Position numbers and translations under genes: made by a program. Of a stretch of DNA of 64,000 bases, positions 1 to 7,857 are shown one piece after another (position 1 is the stretch's first letter; each line of letters begins with the position of its first letter). A model generated the notes under the pieces. That model worked only from the letters and a program-made list of their open reading frames with translations, made no database searches and was not told where the DNA came from. The stretch is from Acidobacteriota bacterium (GTDB lineage Bacteria > Acidobacteriota > Terriglobia > Terriglobales > Acidobacteriaceae). Where the stretch lies: assembly GCA_003225175.1 (NCBI GenBank), contig QIBA01000046.1:26675-90674 (forward strand), given 5' to 3'.

Positions 1-76
1 AGTCGAACCTCGACGGCGCGAGGCTGGTCTTTTGGCGGTAACAACCGAATTAGAAACAACACCATAGGAGATACAA

Positions 77-367
77 ATGACGAAGTCAGTGAAGTTGGCA
101 ATCGCGAGTGCGGCTCTGGCGGGTCTGGTCACCGGGACAAGCGCTAGTCTGTTTGCGCAGGATGCAGGCAGCAGCACCACAACCGACAAATCAACCAAGA
201 AAGCCAGCAAGCACACGAAAGACAAACATGCTTGTAAAGGCCAAAACTCCTGTAAGGGCAAGGGTGGCTGCAAGAGTGGCGACAACGGCTGCAAGGCCCA
301 GAACTCCTGCAAGGGCAAGGGCGGCTGCCGCACCGATGGCAAGCCGATGGAGCAGGCACCGCAGTAG
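77..367 (+). CDS. bufA2: BufA2-type bufferin precursor peptide (Cys-rich, periplasmic metallophore)
   Basis: This is a 96-residue secreted peptide. Residues 1-27 form a Sec signal (basic start, hydrophobic core, cleavage expected after SLFA). The mature part is Lys-, Gly- and Cys-rich, with Cys at 53, 59, 65, 72, 78 and 84 arranged as two near-identical blocks of pattern CKxQNSCKGKGGC. Start ATG is preceded by AGGAG at good spacing. The next genes encode a DUF692 MNIO enzyme and a DUF2063 partner, the pair that converts cysteines of bufferin precursors into modified residues that bind copper-type metals. The identity as BufA2 rests on Cys pattern plus context. The actual metal and modified residues are inference. 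Confidence 0.85.
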   Translation: MTKSVKLAIASAALAGLVTGTSASLFAQDAGSSTTTDKSTKKASKHTKDKHACKGQNSCKGKGGCKSGDNGCKAQNSCKGKGGCRTDGKPMEQAPQ

Positions 368-382
368 TTCGGTATCCTGTTG

Positions 383-412
383 GGGCTGGGTCTAGATCGA
401 CTCAGCCCTTTT
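383..412 (+). terminator. Attenuator-like hairpin between precursor and enzyme genes
   Basis: A 10-bp stem (383-392 with 399-408, one G-T wobble) closes a 6-nt loop and is followed by TTTT. It lies 15 bases after the bufA2 stop and 26 bases before bufB. It looks like a leaky intrinsic terminator that would let the precursor be made in excess over its modifying enzymes, or a 3' stabiliser of the precursor mRNA. Confidence 0.6.
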
Positions 413-437
413 GCACTTATGAGGTTCAGACTTCCTA

Positions 438-1295
438 ATGCCGGCCAATCGCTTTAATGGATTCAAAAATCTCGGAGTCGGAATCGGCCTTCGCGTTCCT
501 CACTACAACCACATCCTTGAGAAAAAGCCGGTCGTCGGCTGGTTTGAAATCATCTCCGAAAATTACATGGTCGATGGCGGACGTCCGCTGCACATCCTTG
601 ACCAGATCCTCGACCAATACCAGGTAATTCAGCATGGCGTATCCATGTACTTCGGTTCGGCTGAGCCGCTGAATCGTGAGCATCTCAAAAGATTAAAGGC
701 ACTGGTGCGCCGCACGAAGACACCATGGCTCTCCGATCACCTTTGCTGGGGCAGCGTTGATGGAACCTACAGCCACGACCTGCTGCCGATGCCTTACACC
801 TTCGAGGCGGCGCGAGTGACAGCGCAGAAGATCAGAGAAGCGCAAGATTTTCTTGAAGTTCCCATTGCCGTAGAAAATGTCAGCAGCTATGCCGAGTTTC
901 ACGTATCGGAGATGACGGAGTGGGAGTTCCTGAATGAAGTTGTGGAACAAGCGGATTGCGGAATCCTGCTTGACGTAAACAACATTTACGTCTCCTCGCA
1001 AAACCATAATTTTGATCCGTTGACATATCTTGAGCGAGTGCCGATTGAGCGCGTAGCGCAGATCCACATCGCCGGCCATTCGAAATACGAGAAATACATT
1101 TTAGATACGCACGACCATCCTGTGATTGATCCGGTGTGGAAGCTATACGCGCGTGCCATCGAACTTGCCGGGCCTATGCCGACGCTGCTTGAGTGGGACG
1201 ATCACATTCCATCATTCGATGAAGTTCATGCCGAGGCGCTGAAAGCTAACCGCTTCGTTCCCTCGAATGTTCCCGAAATGGCGGTGGCAGAATGA
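438..1295 (+). CDS. bufB: DUF692 multinuclear non-heme iron oxidase (MNIO), bufferin maturase
   Basis: The 285-residue product is full length for the DUF692 / MbnB-like TIM-barrel family, which uses two or three iron ions to oxidise Cys in ribosomal peptides. Visible family motifs are GLRVPHY near residue 17, EIISENYM at 37-44, SDHLCW at 99-104, ENVSSY at 146-151, QIHIAGH at 208-214, DTHDHP at 223-228 and EWDDH at 252-256. These supply the expected His, Asp, Glu and Asn metal ligands. It sits between its probable substrate gene and a DUF2063 gene, and overlaps the latter by 4 bases (ATGA), so the two are translationally coupled. Substrate assignment to the upstream peptide is inference from position. 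Confidence 0.92.
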   Translation: MPANRFNGFKNLGVGIGLRVPHYNHILEKKPVVGWFEIISENYMVDGGRPLHILDQILDQYQVIQHGVSMYFGSAEPLNREHLKRLKALVRRTKTPWLSDHLCWGSVDGTYSHDLLPMPYTFEAARVTAQKIREAQDFLEVPIAVENVSSYAEFHVSEMTEWEFLNEVVEQADCGILLDVNNIYVSSQNHNFDPLTYLERVPIERVAQIHIAGHSKYEKYILDTHDHPVIDPVWKLYARAIELAGPMPTLLEWDDHIPSFDEVHAEALKANRFVPSNVPEMAVAE

Positions 1296-2212
1296 ATTTG
1301 CTGGAGCTCCAGCGCAAGTTCAACGAGGCGCTGGCTACGAAGCTGAATTCCCAAGAAGGAATTCGCGACCGCACCATGGCCGGCGAGTCCATGCATGAGT
1401 TGGTAGAAGGAATTGTCAAGCCGAATGACAGGCTAAGTTCGGTCGAGCGGCTCGAAATCTACAGCCGCTCCTATTGGTTCCGCATTCTGTCGAGTTTGAA
1501 TGAGGACTTCGTTGGTCTGCGCGCAGTCATGGGCGATGAGAAGTTCGACGCGCTCTGCGAAGCTTACCTGGCAGCGAATCCATCGCGCTCGTTTACGCTG
1601 CGCAACCTGGGATCGCGGCTGGAGAGTTGGCTGCGCGCCAATCCGCGATACACGCATCCGCATGAGCAGTTAGCGCTCGATATGGTTCGAATCGAATGGG
1701 CAGACATTGAATGCTTCGACGCTGCGGAAGAGCCCACGTTGAAACTCACCGAGATTCAGGAACTGGGCGAAGATCCTGGGTTGCGCCTGCAGCCGCACAT
1801 TCAGCTGCTCAATCTGCAGTTTCCGGTCGACAGTCTGCTGCTTCAGATCCGCGAAGAGAACGACGACGGGTCCGACGAGGCCAGCAATACGTTTTCGGAA
1901 CGGCGCAGCCGTTCGCGCGTGAAGAGCGTGCGCAAATCGAAGCCGAAGCCAACTTTCGTCGTAGTCCATCGCACCGATTATCTGGTCTACTTTAAGCGCG
2001 TTACACCTGAAGCATTCCGCCTGCTAAGCGCACTGCGCGAGGGCAAGAAGCTCTCGGAAACAATCGATTTAGCCTTCAATCCATCCACCTGGCCGGAAGC
2101 TAAGATCATGGAACTCGTGCAGGGCTGGTTCGCGGATTGGGCGGAGTGGGGCTGGTTTTCGGGGAGCAAGCTGGAATCGAACAGCTCTTCTGCTGATCCA
2201 TTGAGTAATTAG
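1292..2212 (+). CDS. bufC: DUF2063 (HvfC/BufC) RiPP-recognition partner of the MNIO enzyme
   Basis: The first ~110 residues match DUF2063: LLELQRKFNEAL at the start, then RLSSVERLEIYSRSYWFRI and an FVGLRAVMG segment. This domain forms the helical scaffold that presents the precursor peptide to MNIO enzymes. The 306-residue protein is longer than minimal members. A very basic, Ser/Arg/Lys-rich linker (about residues 190-215) leads to a C-terminal domain (FVVVHRTDYLVYFKRV...), the beta-rich half seen in many bufferin partners. The start overlaps bufB in ATGA. DNA binding, which early annotation of DUF2063 suggested, is unlikely in this context. Confidence 0.85.
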   Translation: MNLLELQRKFNEALATKLNSQEGIRDRTMAGESMHELVEGIVKPNDRLSSVERLEIYSRSYWFRILSSLNEDFVGLRAVMGDEKFDALCEAYLAANPSRSFTLRNLGSRLESWLRANPRYTHPHEQLALDMVRIEWADIECFDAAEEPTLKLTEIQELGEDPGLRLQPHIQLLNLQFPVDSLLLQIREENDDGSDEASNTFSERRSRSRVKSVRKSKPKPTFVVVHRTDYLVYFKRVTPEAFRLLSALREGKKLSETIDLAFNPSTWPEAKIMELVQGWFADWAEWGWFSGSKLESNSSSADPLSN

Positions 2213-2277
2213 TTGCTGTTTTCAAGCGGGCCTGCTGTTGCAACATCTGCTCGGGCTCCAACTGTAATCGAGCAACT

Positions 2278-2790
2278 ATGAGCATCGTTAACACGAGCAT
2301 TCACCTTTACCGCCGCCTTCTCAGAGTTCTCAATTTCCTCCAATGCCCTTTCCTATTGTTCGTGCGCGTCTACTGGGGATGGCAATTTTGGCAGACCGGC
2401 TGGGGAAAGCTGCAAGATATCTCCAAACCTATCGGTTTCTTTACCGAACTCGGCATTCCCTTTCCGGTATTCAACGCGTGGTTCGTTTCTATGCTGGAAT
2501 GTGTTGGAGGAATCCTGCTCATCTTAGGACTCGCTTCGCGATTGATCTCGATTCCGCTGGTTATCGACATGGCCGTCGCTTACATCGCCGCAGACCGGGA
2601 GGCGCTGAAGTCCATCTTCTCCGAGCCAGACAAGTTTTATGCCGCCTCACCGTATACCTTCCTCTTCGCTTCGCTCATAGTGCTACTGTTCGGTCCGGGA
2701 GCAATTTCTCTCGATTCCTTGATTGCGCGCTACGTCAGGAAGCGCCATCCCATCGAGACTCACTCAACGATAATCTCGCAGAAAGTCTGA
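2278..2790 (+). CDS. DoxX-family membrane protein of the bufferin operon
   Basis: The 170-residue protein has four predicted membrane helices and the DoxX signature: a first helix ending in YWGWQFWQTGWGKL, then FFTELGIPFP and a third segment LECVGGILLILGL. DoxX-like proteins are regular fourth members of DUF692/DUF2063 operons and may serve quinone-linked redox chemistry in the inner membrane. It follows bufC by 65 bases on the same strand with no terminator between, so co-transcription is likely. The electron donor or substrate cannot be read from the sequence. Confidence 0.85.
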   Translation: MSIVNTSIHLYRRLLRVLNFLQCPFLLFVRVYWGWQFWQTGWGKLQDISKPIGFFTELGIPFPVFNAWFVSMLECVGGILLILGLASRLISIPLVIDMAVAYIAADREALKSIFSEPDKFYAASPYTFLFASLIVLLFGPGAISLDSLIARYVRKRHPIETHSTIISQKV

Positions 2791-2846
2791 TAACCTCGTT
2801 TCGCGGGGCTCATCGAACTCCGTAAGGTGTTGAGGTGAGTTCTGCC

Positions 2847-3812
2847 ATGGTTGTCCGTTCCGTCTGTACACTTCTCATCGTGCTCAGCGCTGCCTTCACT
2901 CCACATCGCGACCCTTCTTTTGAGGTTGGGGGCGGCACGATTGATGTGAACCTCGATTCCGACCTCTCTCAATCTGCCCAGGACAACTTGATGAATTGGG
3001 TCCACACCGCGGCCAATTCCGTCGTTGCCTATTACGGACGCTTCCCGTTGGCAAGAACTTATCTCAACATCCGTAGCTTCGATGGTCGCGGAGTACATAA
3101 CGGCCACACCTTCGGATTGCATAACGGCGGACTCATCCGTATCTCGGTGGGGACTCAGACGACCCCTGAGGAGTTCAAAAAAGACTGGATGATGACGCAC
3201 GAGATGGTGCACCTGACGTTTCCATCGGTGCCGGAAGAGCACCACTGGATCGAGGAGGGGATCGCTGTCTACGTTGAGCCCCTCGCGCGACTCCGCGCCG
3301 GGAACATGAGCAAAGCCGAAGTGTGGGGCGAGATGGCGCGCGACATGCACCAGGGTCTGCCTGAAAATGGCGACGAAGGACTGGATCACACGCACACATG
3401 GGGCCGAACTTATTGGGGCGGTGCGATGTTTTGTCTGATTGCCGACGTCGAAATCCGGCAGCGCACCCACAATCAAAAGGGACTTGATGACGCTTTGCGC
3501 GCGGTGATGAATGACGGCGGCGTAATCACCGAAGACTGGGAGTTGTCACACGTCTTTGAAGTTGCTGATAAAGCCGTGGGCGTTCCCGTTTTGGAAGAAC
3601 TTTACACGAAGATGAAAGACAAGCCGGTTTCCGTGGATCTCGACCAGCTGTTCGCGCGGCTTGGCGTGACCCGCAATGGCGATGTGGCGAAGTTCGACGA
3701 CCGCGCTCCGCTGGTGGCGATTCGCGAAGCCATCTCAACCGGCAAACAGGGCAAAGCAGCTGCAATGAACGTTGCACTCGATAGCCTTATGTCCAGCGCG
3801 GCAGCTCACTAG
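2847..3812 (+). CDS. Secreted HExxH metallopeptidase-like protein
   Basis: The start ATG at 2847 is preferred over an in-frame GTG at 2835 because GAGG lies at suitable distance and the protein then begins with a clear signal peptide (VVRSVCTLLIVLSAAFT). The centre carries HEMVH followed 14 residues later by WIEEGIAVY, the arrangement of a gluzincin zinc site with Glu as third ligand. The region resembles peptidase MA-like proteins. The remainder (about 320 residues) is soluble and helical. It lies 56 bases after the DoxX gene and might be read through from the bufferin operon, but a link is not shown. Confidence 0.65.
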   Translation: MVVRSVCTLLIVLSAAFTPHRDPSFEVGGGTIDVNLDSDLSQSAQDNLMNWVHTAANSVVAYYGRFPLARTYLNIRSFDGRGVHNGHTFGLHNGGLIRISVGTQTTPEEFKKDWMMTHEMVHLTFPSVPEEHHWIEEGIAVYVEPLARLRAGNMSKAEVWGEMARDMHQGLPENGDEGLDHTHTWGRTYWGGAMFCLIADVEIRQRTHNQKGLDDALRAVMNDGGVITEDWELSHVFEVADKAVGVPVLEELYTKMKDKPVSVDLDQLFARLGVTRNGDVAKFDDRAPLVAIREAISTGKQGKAAAMNVALDSLMSSAAAH

Positions 3813-3872
3813 CCAACTCGCCGTTCATCGAATAGAATCCTGCGCGAGTGCCCGCTTCATCCGCGATCCACG

Positions 3873-4556
3873 ATGGCAAAGCGAAAAGTAAAGACATTTC
3901 GCGCTACCCTCGAGCGCTTGAGGTCCGACCTCGGATGGATCATTGTTCGGCTGCCTTTTGACGCAAAGAAGGTCTGGGGGAAGGGTCGGATAAAGGTCTT
4001 TGGCGAAGTGAACGGGGTTACTTTTCGCACTTCATTGTTTCCGCAAAAAGACGGTGGCCATTTCATTTTGGTAAACAACAAGGTTCAGAAGGCCGCCAAA
4101 GTCTTTCTGGGCAACACCGCGGAATTTCACCTTTCACACGATACCGAGCCGCGGGCCGTCGCGGTTCCAATTCAATTTGAATCAATTCTTAAGCAGAGCA
4201 AGAGAATGCGGGCTTTCTTCGACTCTCTAAGCTTTTCTTATCGGAACGCCGTCAGCGCGTGGATCTCTGAGCCGAAGAGCGTTGCCAGCCGTCGCCGTCG
4301 TGCCGAACAGATTGCTGAGCGCCTCATGGAGACCATGGAGGCGGAGCAGGAATTGCCGCCTCTAATCCGAACCGCCTTTGCGCGTAATCCGGTGGCTCGC
4401 GAAGGCTGGTCCCGCATGACGCCGCGGCAGCAGCGCGGGGAATTGATGGCGATCTTTTATTATCGGAATCCTGAGAGCCGTGCGCGGCGGTTGCAGAAAA
4501 CCTTGGAGTTTGCAAAGCGGGTCGGGGAGCGGCCCGTTCACGCTACGGAGCAATGA
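3873..4556 (+). CDS. DUF1905 / YdeI-type protein
   Basis: The N-terminal ~95 residues match DUF1905 (LGWIIVRLPFDAKKVWG, then RTSLFPQKDGGHFILVNNKV and AKVFLGNTAEFHL), a small beta-barrel domain. The following segment (SFSYRNAVSAWISEPKS... RRRRAEQIAERL) resembles the YdeI/OmpD-associated tail usually fused to it. The last ~70 residues, rich in Arg, are an extension I do not recognise. No signal or membrane segment is present, so it is cytosolic. The biochemical role of this family is not established; YdeI proteins have been tied to stress and peptide resistance in enterics. Confidence 0.75.
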   Translation: MAKRKVKTFRATLERLRSDLGWIIVRLPFDAKKVWGKGRIKVFGEVNGVTFRTSLFPQKDGGHFILVNNKVQKAAKVFLGNTAEFHLSHDTEPRAVAVPIQFESILKQSKRMRAFFDSLSFSYRNAVSAWISEPKSVASRRRRAEQIAERLMETMEAEQELPPLIRTAFARNPVAREGWSRMTPRQQRGELMAIFYYRNPESRARRLQKTLEFAKRVGERPVHATEQ

Positions 4557-4683
4557 GAGAGTAGCTCGTCGCTAATCCTTAGAAGCAGGAGGCCACCTTC
4601 TTGGTTGCTTCCGGGTGCTCACACCAAAGTCCAATGCATCTCGGTAATGCAGCGATTCCCATACTGGGAGCTTCTTATGCTGT

Positions 4684-5058
4684 ATGCCTGAGAAGCTGCT
4701 CTACGTTGATGATGACGCTCGTCGCCGGGAAGTAATGGAGGAGCGGTTGCGGCAACTTGGTTACCGGGTAGTCACGGCCAGCAACGGCACTGACGCACTG
4801 GTAACGTTCGAAGCTGAAGACTTCGACCTTGCGATTCTCGACTACTACATGCCGGGAATGTGCGGCGACCTGGTTGCCATGCAAATGAAGAGCAAAAAAC
4901 CGAACATTCCTGTCATTATCTTTTCGGGAACTTTTACTCTCTCAGAAATGGTGGTCGCATTCGTGGATGGCTTTATCTCAACTTCCGACGAACCGGACAC
5001 GCTGATGGACAAGATTGCCGAGGTCCTCGCGCCACGTCGATCACAGCGTGCGGGCTAA
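4684..5058 (+). CDS. Single-domain response regulator (receiver only)
   Basis: The 124 residues form one CheY-like receiver domain. The acidic cluster is DDD at 9-11, the phospho-acceptor is Asp53 in ILDYYMPG, and the Ser/Thr switch is Ser81 in IFSG. The usual Lys before the last loop is missing: the segment reads FISTSDEP, with Thr or Ser where Lys is expected, so phosphorylation signalling may be altered. No output domain and no kinase is adjacent. The stop codon directly abuts the 3' end of the tRNA-Ser gene on the other strand. Confidence 0.85.
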   Translation: MPEKLLYVDDDARRREVMEERLRQLGYRVVTASNGTDALVTFEAEDFDLAILDYYMPGMCGDLVAMQMKSKKPNIPVIIFSGTFTLSEMVVAFVDGFISTSDEPDTLMDKIAEVLAPRRSQRAG

Positions 5059-5148
5059 TGGCGGAGGGAGAGGGATTCGAACCCCCGATACCCTTTCGGG
5101 TATAGCGGTTTTCAAGACCGCCTGTTTCAACCGCTCACACATCCCTCC
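5059..5148 (-). tRNA. tRNA-Ser(UGA) with encoded CCA
   Basis: The reverse strand folds into a 90-nt class II tRNA. The acceptor stem GGAGGGA (5148-5142) pairs with TCCCTCC (5069-5063), followed by G73 and genomic CCA (5061-5059). The anticodon loop is CTTGAAA, giving anticodon UGA for codon UCA. The variable arm is a strong hairpin (TACCCGAAAGGGTA) and the T arm carries GGTTCGAATCC. It is not tRNA-Sec, whose anticodon would be UCA. Confidence 0.97.
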
Positions 5149-5326
5149 GCGTGAGCACTCCCAGCCAGTTTACCTTAGAGATGAAAAACAGCCGATGCGG
5201 TTCCCTGACTTCAAGCTACGCTCCTGATAATGCACACGAAAGCATCCCCTACAGACCGGCAACATTCACCTTCGTTCTTTCAAAGGGTATGATTCACTAG
5301 CTGGATTCGAGTCTGTCTACGAAACT

Positions 5327-6244
5327 ATGCGGGAATTGTCGAACGCTAAGCTGAGGCCACCCGCATTTCTGATTGCTATTCTTCTTCTCGCCCTGTCCGC
5401 TGTAGCCCTTTCCCAGGGAAATAATGATTCCCCAATCAGTGGGTCGAGTCCCACCGTAGTGCCGCTTTCTGCCAATCAAATTGTGCGTCGAGCCATGGAG
5501 CACGACGTGAGCAACTGGCAAAAGGAGACAAACTACACGTTCGTGCAGCGCATCGAGCAGCGTGAGTTGAATTCCGATGGCAGCACGAAGTCGACGAAAT
5601 CGGAGACTGAGGAGATCATCTTTCTCTACGGGCAGCCGTATGCTCACTTGATCAAACGCAACGATCAGCCGCTGTCTGAGTCCGAGGCGCGCAAAGCTGA
5701 GAAGAAGCTCAACGACACAATGGAAAAACGCCGGCAGGAGAGTCCAGCCGACCGGCACAAGCGGCTGGCCGATTTCGAGAAACGCCATCACGAAGAGCAC
5801 TCATTTCTTTTGGAGGTGCCGGAGGCTTATGATTTCCGTATTCTCCGCGAAGAAACCGTAAATGGGCGGCCTGCGTACGTAGTGGCGGGCGAACCTCGGC
5901 AGTCGTTTCGGCCGAGATTGAACGCGGCGCGAGTGCTGCCGAAGCTGCGTCCGAAATTGTGGATCGGCAAAGAGAATTTCGAATGGCTGAGGCTCGAAGC
6001 TGAAGTAATCGATACCATTACTTGGGGAGGGTTCCTCTTGCGCTTGCATCCCGGTTCCCATATTGAACTTGAGCAGACGTTTGTGAATAACGAAGCTTGG
6101 CTGCCGCGGCATGCACATATTGCCTTCGATGCGCGCATCGCGCTCCTGAAATCAATGCGGCTGGAGGTGGATGCTCAGTTCAGCGACTACAAGAAATTCC
6201 GCACGGACTCGAAGATCATCTCGGTTGAGGAGGCGCAACACTAG
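5327..6244 (+). CDS. Secreted protein, possible lipoprotein-sorting-like fold
   Basis: The 305-residue protein starts with a signal peptide (hydrophobic core FLIAILLLALSAVALS). The mature part begins with a polar linker, then a region with many alternating charged residues (EQRELNSDGSTKSTKSE), a Lys/Glu/Arg-rich helix near 120-165, and a C-terminal beta-rich part with KLWIGKENFEWLRLEAEVID and LRLEVDAQFSDYKKFRTDSKI. The last motif is typical of secreted acidobacterial proteins related to outer-membrane lipoprotein-sorting (LolA-like) domains. I do not recognise a characterised member. A membrane protein gene follows after 2 bases. Confidence 0.6.
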   Translation: MRELSNAKLRPPAFLIAILLLALSAVALSQGNNDSPISGSSPTVVPLSANQIVRRAMEHDVSNWQKETNYTFVQRIEQRELNSDGSTKSTKSETEEIIFLYGQPYAHLIKRNDQPLSESEARKAEKKLNDTMEKRRQESPADRHKRLADFEKRHHEEHSFLLEVPEAYDFRILREETVNGRPAYVVAGEPRQSFRPRLNAARVLPKLRPKLWIGKENFEWLRLEAEVIDTITWGGFLLRLHPGSHIELEQTFVNNEAWLPRHAHIAFDARIALLKSMRLEVDAQFSDYKKFRTDSKIISVEEAQH

Positions 6245-6246
6245 GC

Positions 6247-6708
6247 GTGAAACAACGTCCACTTGGCGTGAAGATGATCGCGGCTCTGTATTTCCTCGGC
6301 TCGGCGGGGTACACCGCGTTGCTCTTTGGGTGGCTCTTCGCTCGCGCCTCACTCATCTCATTGTTAGAAGACGCGACGCCATCAGCGTCATTGGGTCCCA
6401 CACTGCTGCTCGATGTGCCAGGAATTGTGACCACCTACTTCGTGGTAATGGCACTCCTTTGCTGCTGGATCGGGATTGCGCTGCAACGATTGCAGCGATG
6501 GGCATGGTTTGCCAGCTATGGATTCGCCGTCTTCTCCTTCATGCTCGACGTAGGACTCTTTGCCCAGATGTTCCGTTACCTTCCGGTCGCGCTCGCAATT
6601 CTCGGACTGTTGCGATTCGCGCTGCTGGCGTGGATCATCGTTTATCTGAGTCGAACCAGTATCCGCGCCGCTTTTGGTCTTTCCCGGGCGGGTGCAGCCC
6701 GAGCGTAG
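6247..6708 (+). CDS. Small integral membrane protein, unknown function
   Basis: The GTG start lies 2 bases after the preceding stop, which points to translational coupling. The 153 residues are almost all hydrophobic with four probable helices (MIAALYFLGSAGYTALLFGW; VPGIVTTYFVVMALLCCWIG; WAWFASYGFAVFSFMLDVG; VALAILGLLRFALLAWIIVYL). It has no catalytic or transport motif I recognise. The coding end is followed within 6 bases by a dispersed palindrome. Confidence 0.65.
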   Translation: MKQRPLGVKMIAALYFLGSAGYTALLFGWLFARASLISLLEDATPSASLGPTLLLDVPGIVTTYFVVMALLCCWIGIALQRLQRWAWFASYGFAVFSFMLDVGLFAQMFRYLPVALAILGLLRFALLAWIIVYLSRTSIRAAFGLSRAGAARA

Positions 6709-6713
6709 TCCTG

Positions 6714-6741
6714 GTAGAGAGGCAGCACGCTGCGTCTCTAC
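6714..6741. repeat. Dispersed palindrome, copy 1
   Basis: This 28-bp imperfect palindrome has arms GTAGAGAGGCAGC and GCTGCGTCTCTAC around a 2-base centre. Two related copies occur at 12180-12204 and 54966-54993. It sits between the 3' ends of two convergent genes, where it could act as a bidirectional transcription stop. Confidence 0.75.
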
Positions 6742-6759
6742 GATGCGCTTGAGCCCAAA

Positions 6760-7386
6760 TCAAATCAGGTTGAGCCCCGGACCGCCGCTCGTGGTTCCTG
6801 CCGTGTTCTTCTTCTTGGACTTACTCCCAACTTTGCCGTTGCTACCTGACTTGTTCATGGCGTCGTGAACTGCCTTTGCGTGGGTCAGGTGGTTATCCAG
6901 CGTAGGATAAGTGCGAGTCGCGAAGTCTTTGACATCGGAGTTGGCGGACGTGTTTGCAGCTTCCTTCTTGAACTCCGCCACATCCTTCACGTGATCCTTA
7001 ACCATCATTTGCATGTAAGCCCGATCAAAGGCAGCGCCGGATAGCTTTTCCAGCCGCTGCTGCTCAGCTTTTTGTTCGGCACCTACTTCTTTTGGGACCT
7101 GCAAATTGTTCTTTGACGCCACTCCTTCAAGCTCCTGCTCGGCCTTCGAGTGATCGTCGACCATCATCTGACCGAACTTCTTCACGTCATCGTTCTGTGA
7201 CTTCTCAGTTGCCATTTTTCCCAGCGCAACTTCAGCCATATTCCCTTGAGCAGCTTTGGTTACAAACTGAGAGTCGGAAACTGCGCCGGCCTTCGCCGTT
7301 GATTTTTGGGATTTCGATCCAGAGCTCTTCTCCTGCGCAACGGCAGACACACAGAGCGCCAAACATAGAATGGCCAGCAAACGCAT
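6760..7386 (-). CDS. DUF4142 secreted helical protein
   Basis: The 208-residue product has a signal peptide (LLAILCLALCVSAVAQ) and a DUF4142 domain from about residue 38 to 180. Landmarks are DSQFVTKAAQGNMAEVALGK, VKKFGQMMVDDHSKAEQEL, FDRAYMQMMVKDHVKDVAEF and a final TLDNHLTHAKAVHDAM. The paired His/Asp/Glu pattern suggests a ferritin-like four-helix bundle, and metal binding is possible but unproven. The C-terminal tail is low-complexity (Lys, Ser, Gly). DUF4142 proteins are very common in soil bacteria, often linked to envelope stress. Confidence 0.88.
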   Translation of the reverse strand: MRLLAILCLALCVSAVAQEKSSGSKSQKSTAKAGAVSDSQFVTKAAQGNMAEVALGKMATEKSQNDDVKKFGQMMVDDHSKAEQELEGVASKNNLQVPKEVGAEQKAEQQRLEKLSGAAFDRAYMQMMVKDHVKDVAEFKKEAANTSANSDVKDFATRTYPTLDNHLTHAKAVHDAMNKSGSNGKVGSKSKKKNTAGTTSGGPGLNLI

Positions 7387-7518
7387 ATAGCACCTCTCTT
7401 CGCCTTTCTTTGCTTAGAGTGTGGAAGAAGCGATGCAGTTTGCCGGATGCGATGCTGTGAACAGCCAACGAGAGCAGCAGGCACTTCATGGCGCTCGAGC
7501 TTCGTCGCGACTGAGCTG

Positions 7519-7800
7519 TTATCGTTCTGCGCTAACCATTTGGATCAGTGCCTGATGTAGCCGAAGCAATACGCAAAAGCCTGCGCCCTTGTTCATCGCC
7601 ATCGATCTTCGGCACGTGGCCGGGCATGAGCATACCGTCGTAGCCAACCTCTTATAGGTGCGGATCGCGCGGACAAAATCAATATCCTCGTTGTCGGGGA
7701 AGGCTTCCTGGAAATTTAAGGAAGCCACCTTTGATGTTGCGAAAATGCAGACTGAAGATTTTGCCGTGAGTTCCCATCAGAGTGCCGAAAGGCAGCACAG
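7519..7800 (-). pseudogene. Mannonate dehydratase (uxuA-like) C-terminal remnant
   Basis: Reading the minus strand in changing frames recovers the end of a UxuA protein. One frame gives HGKIFSLHFRNIKGGFL (from about 7768). After a shift near the TTAAATTT run a second gives NFQEAFPDNEDIDFVRAIRT. A third gives GYDGMLMPGHVPKIDGDE. Further shifts give AQAFAYCFGYIR and ALIQMVSAER before the stop at 7519. At least three frameshifts break it, and no upstream two-thirds of the gene is present. It is a decayed fragment of hexuronate catabolism. Recognition is from memory of the family. Confidence 0.75.
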
Positions 7801-7857
7801 GCGAATAGGCCCGAAAATTCCGCGTTTTTCCCGAGTGCCCTCCGGCCAGGGCAGGTT

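Noticed and set aside
108..395. Arg/Ala-rich frame overlapping bufA2
   Set aside because: It is a +1 shadow of the Cys/Lys/Gly codons of the precursor, without its own ribosome site.
2760..3476. 238-codon minus frame opposite the HExxH protein
   Set aside because: It is His/Arg/Val-rich shadow sequence. The + frame has a signal peptide and zinc motif.
5059..5148. tRNA-Sec supporting the selenoprotein candidate
   Set aside because: The anticodon is UGA (Ser) and the acceptor plus T stems have normal serine tRNA lengths. It is tRNA-Ser, so tRNA-Sec must be sought elsewhere in the genome.
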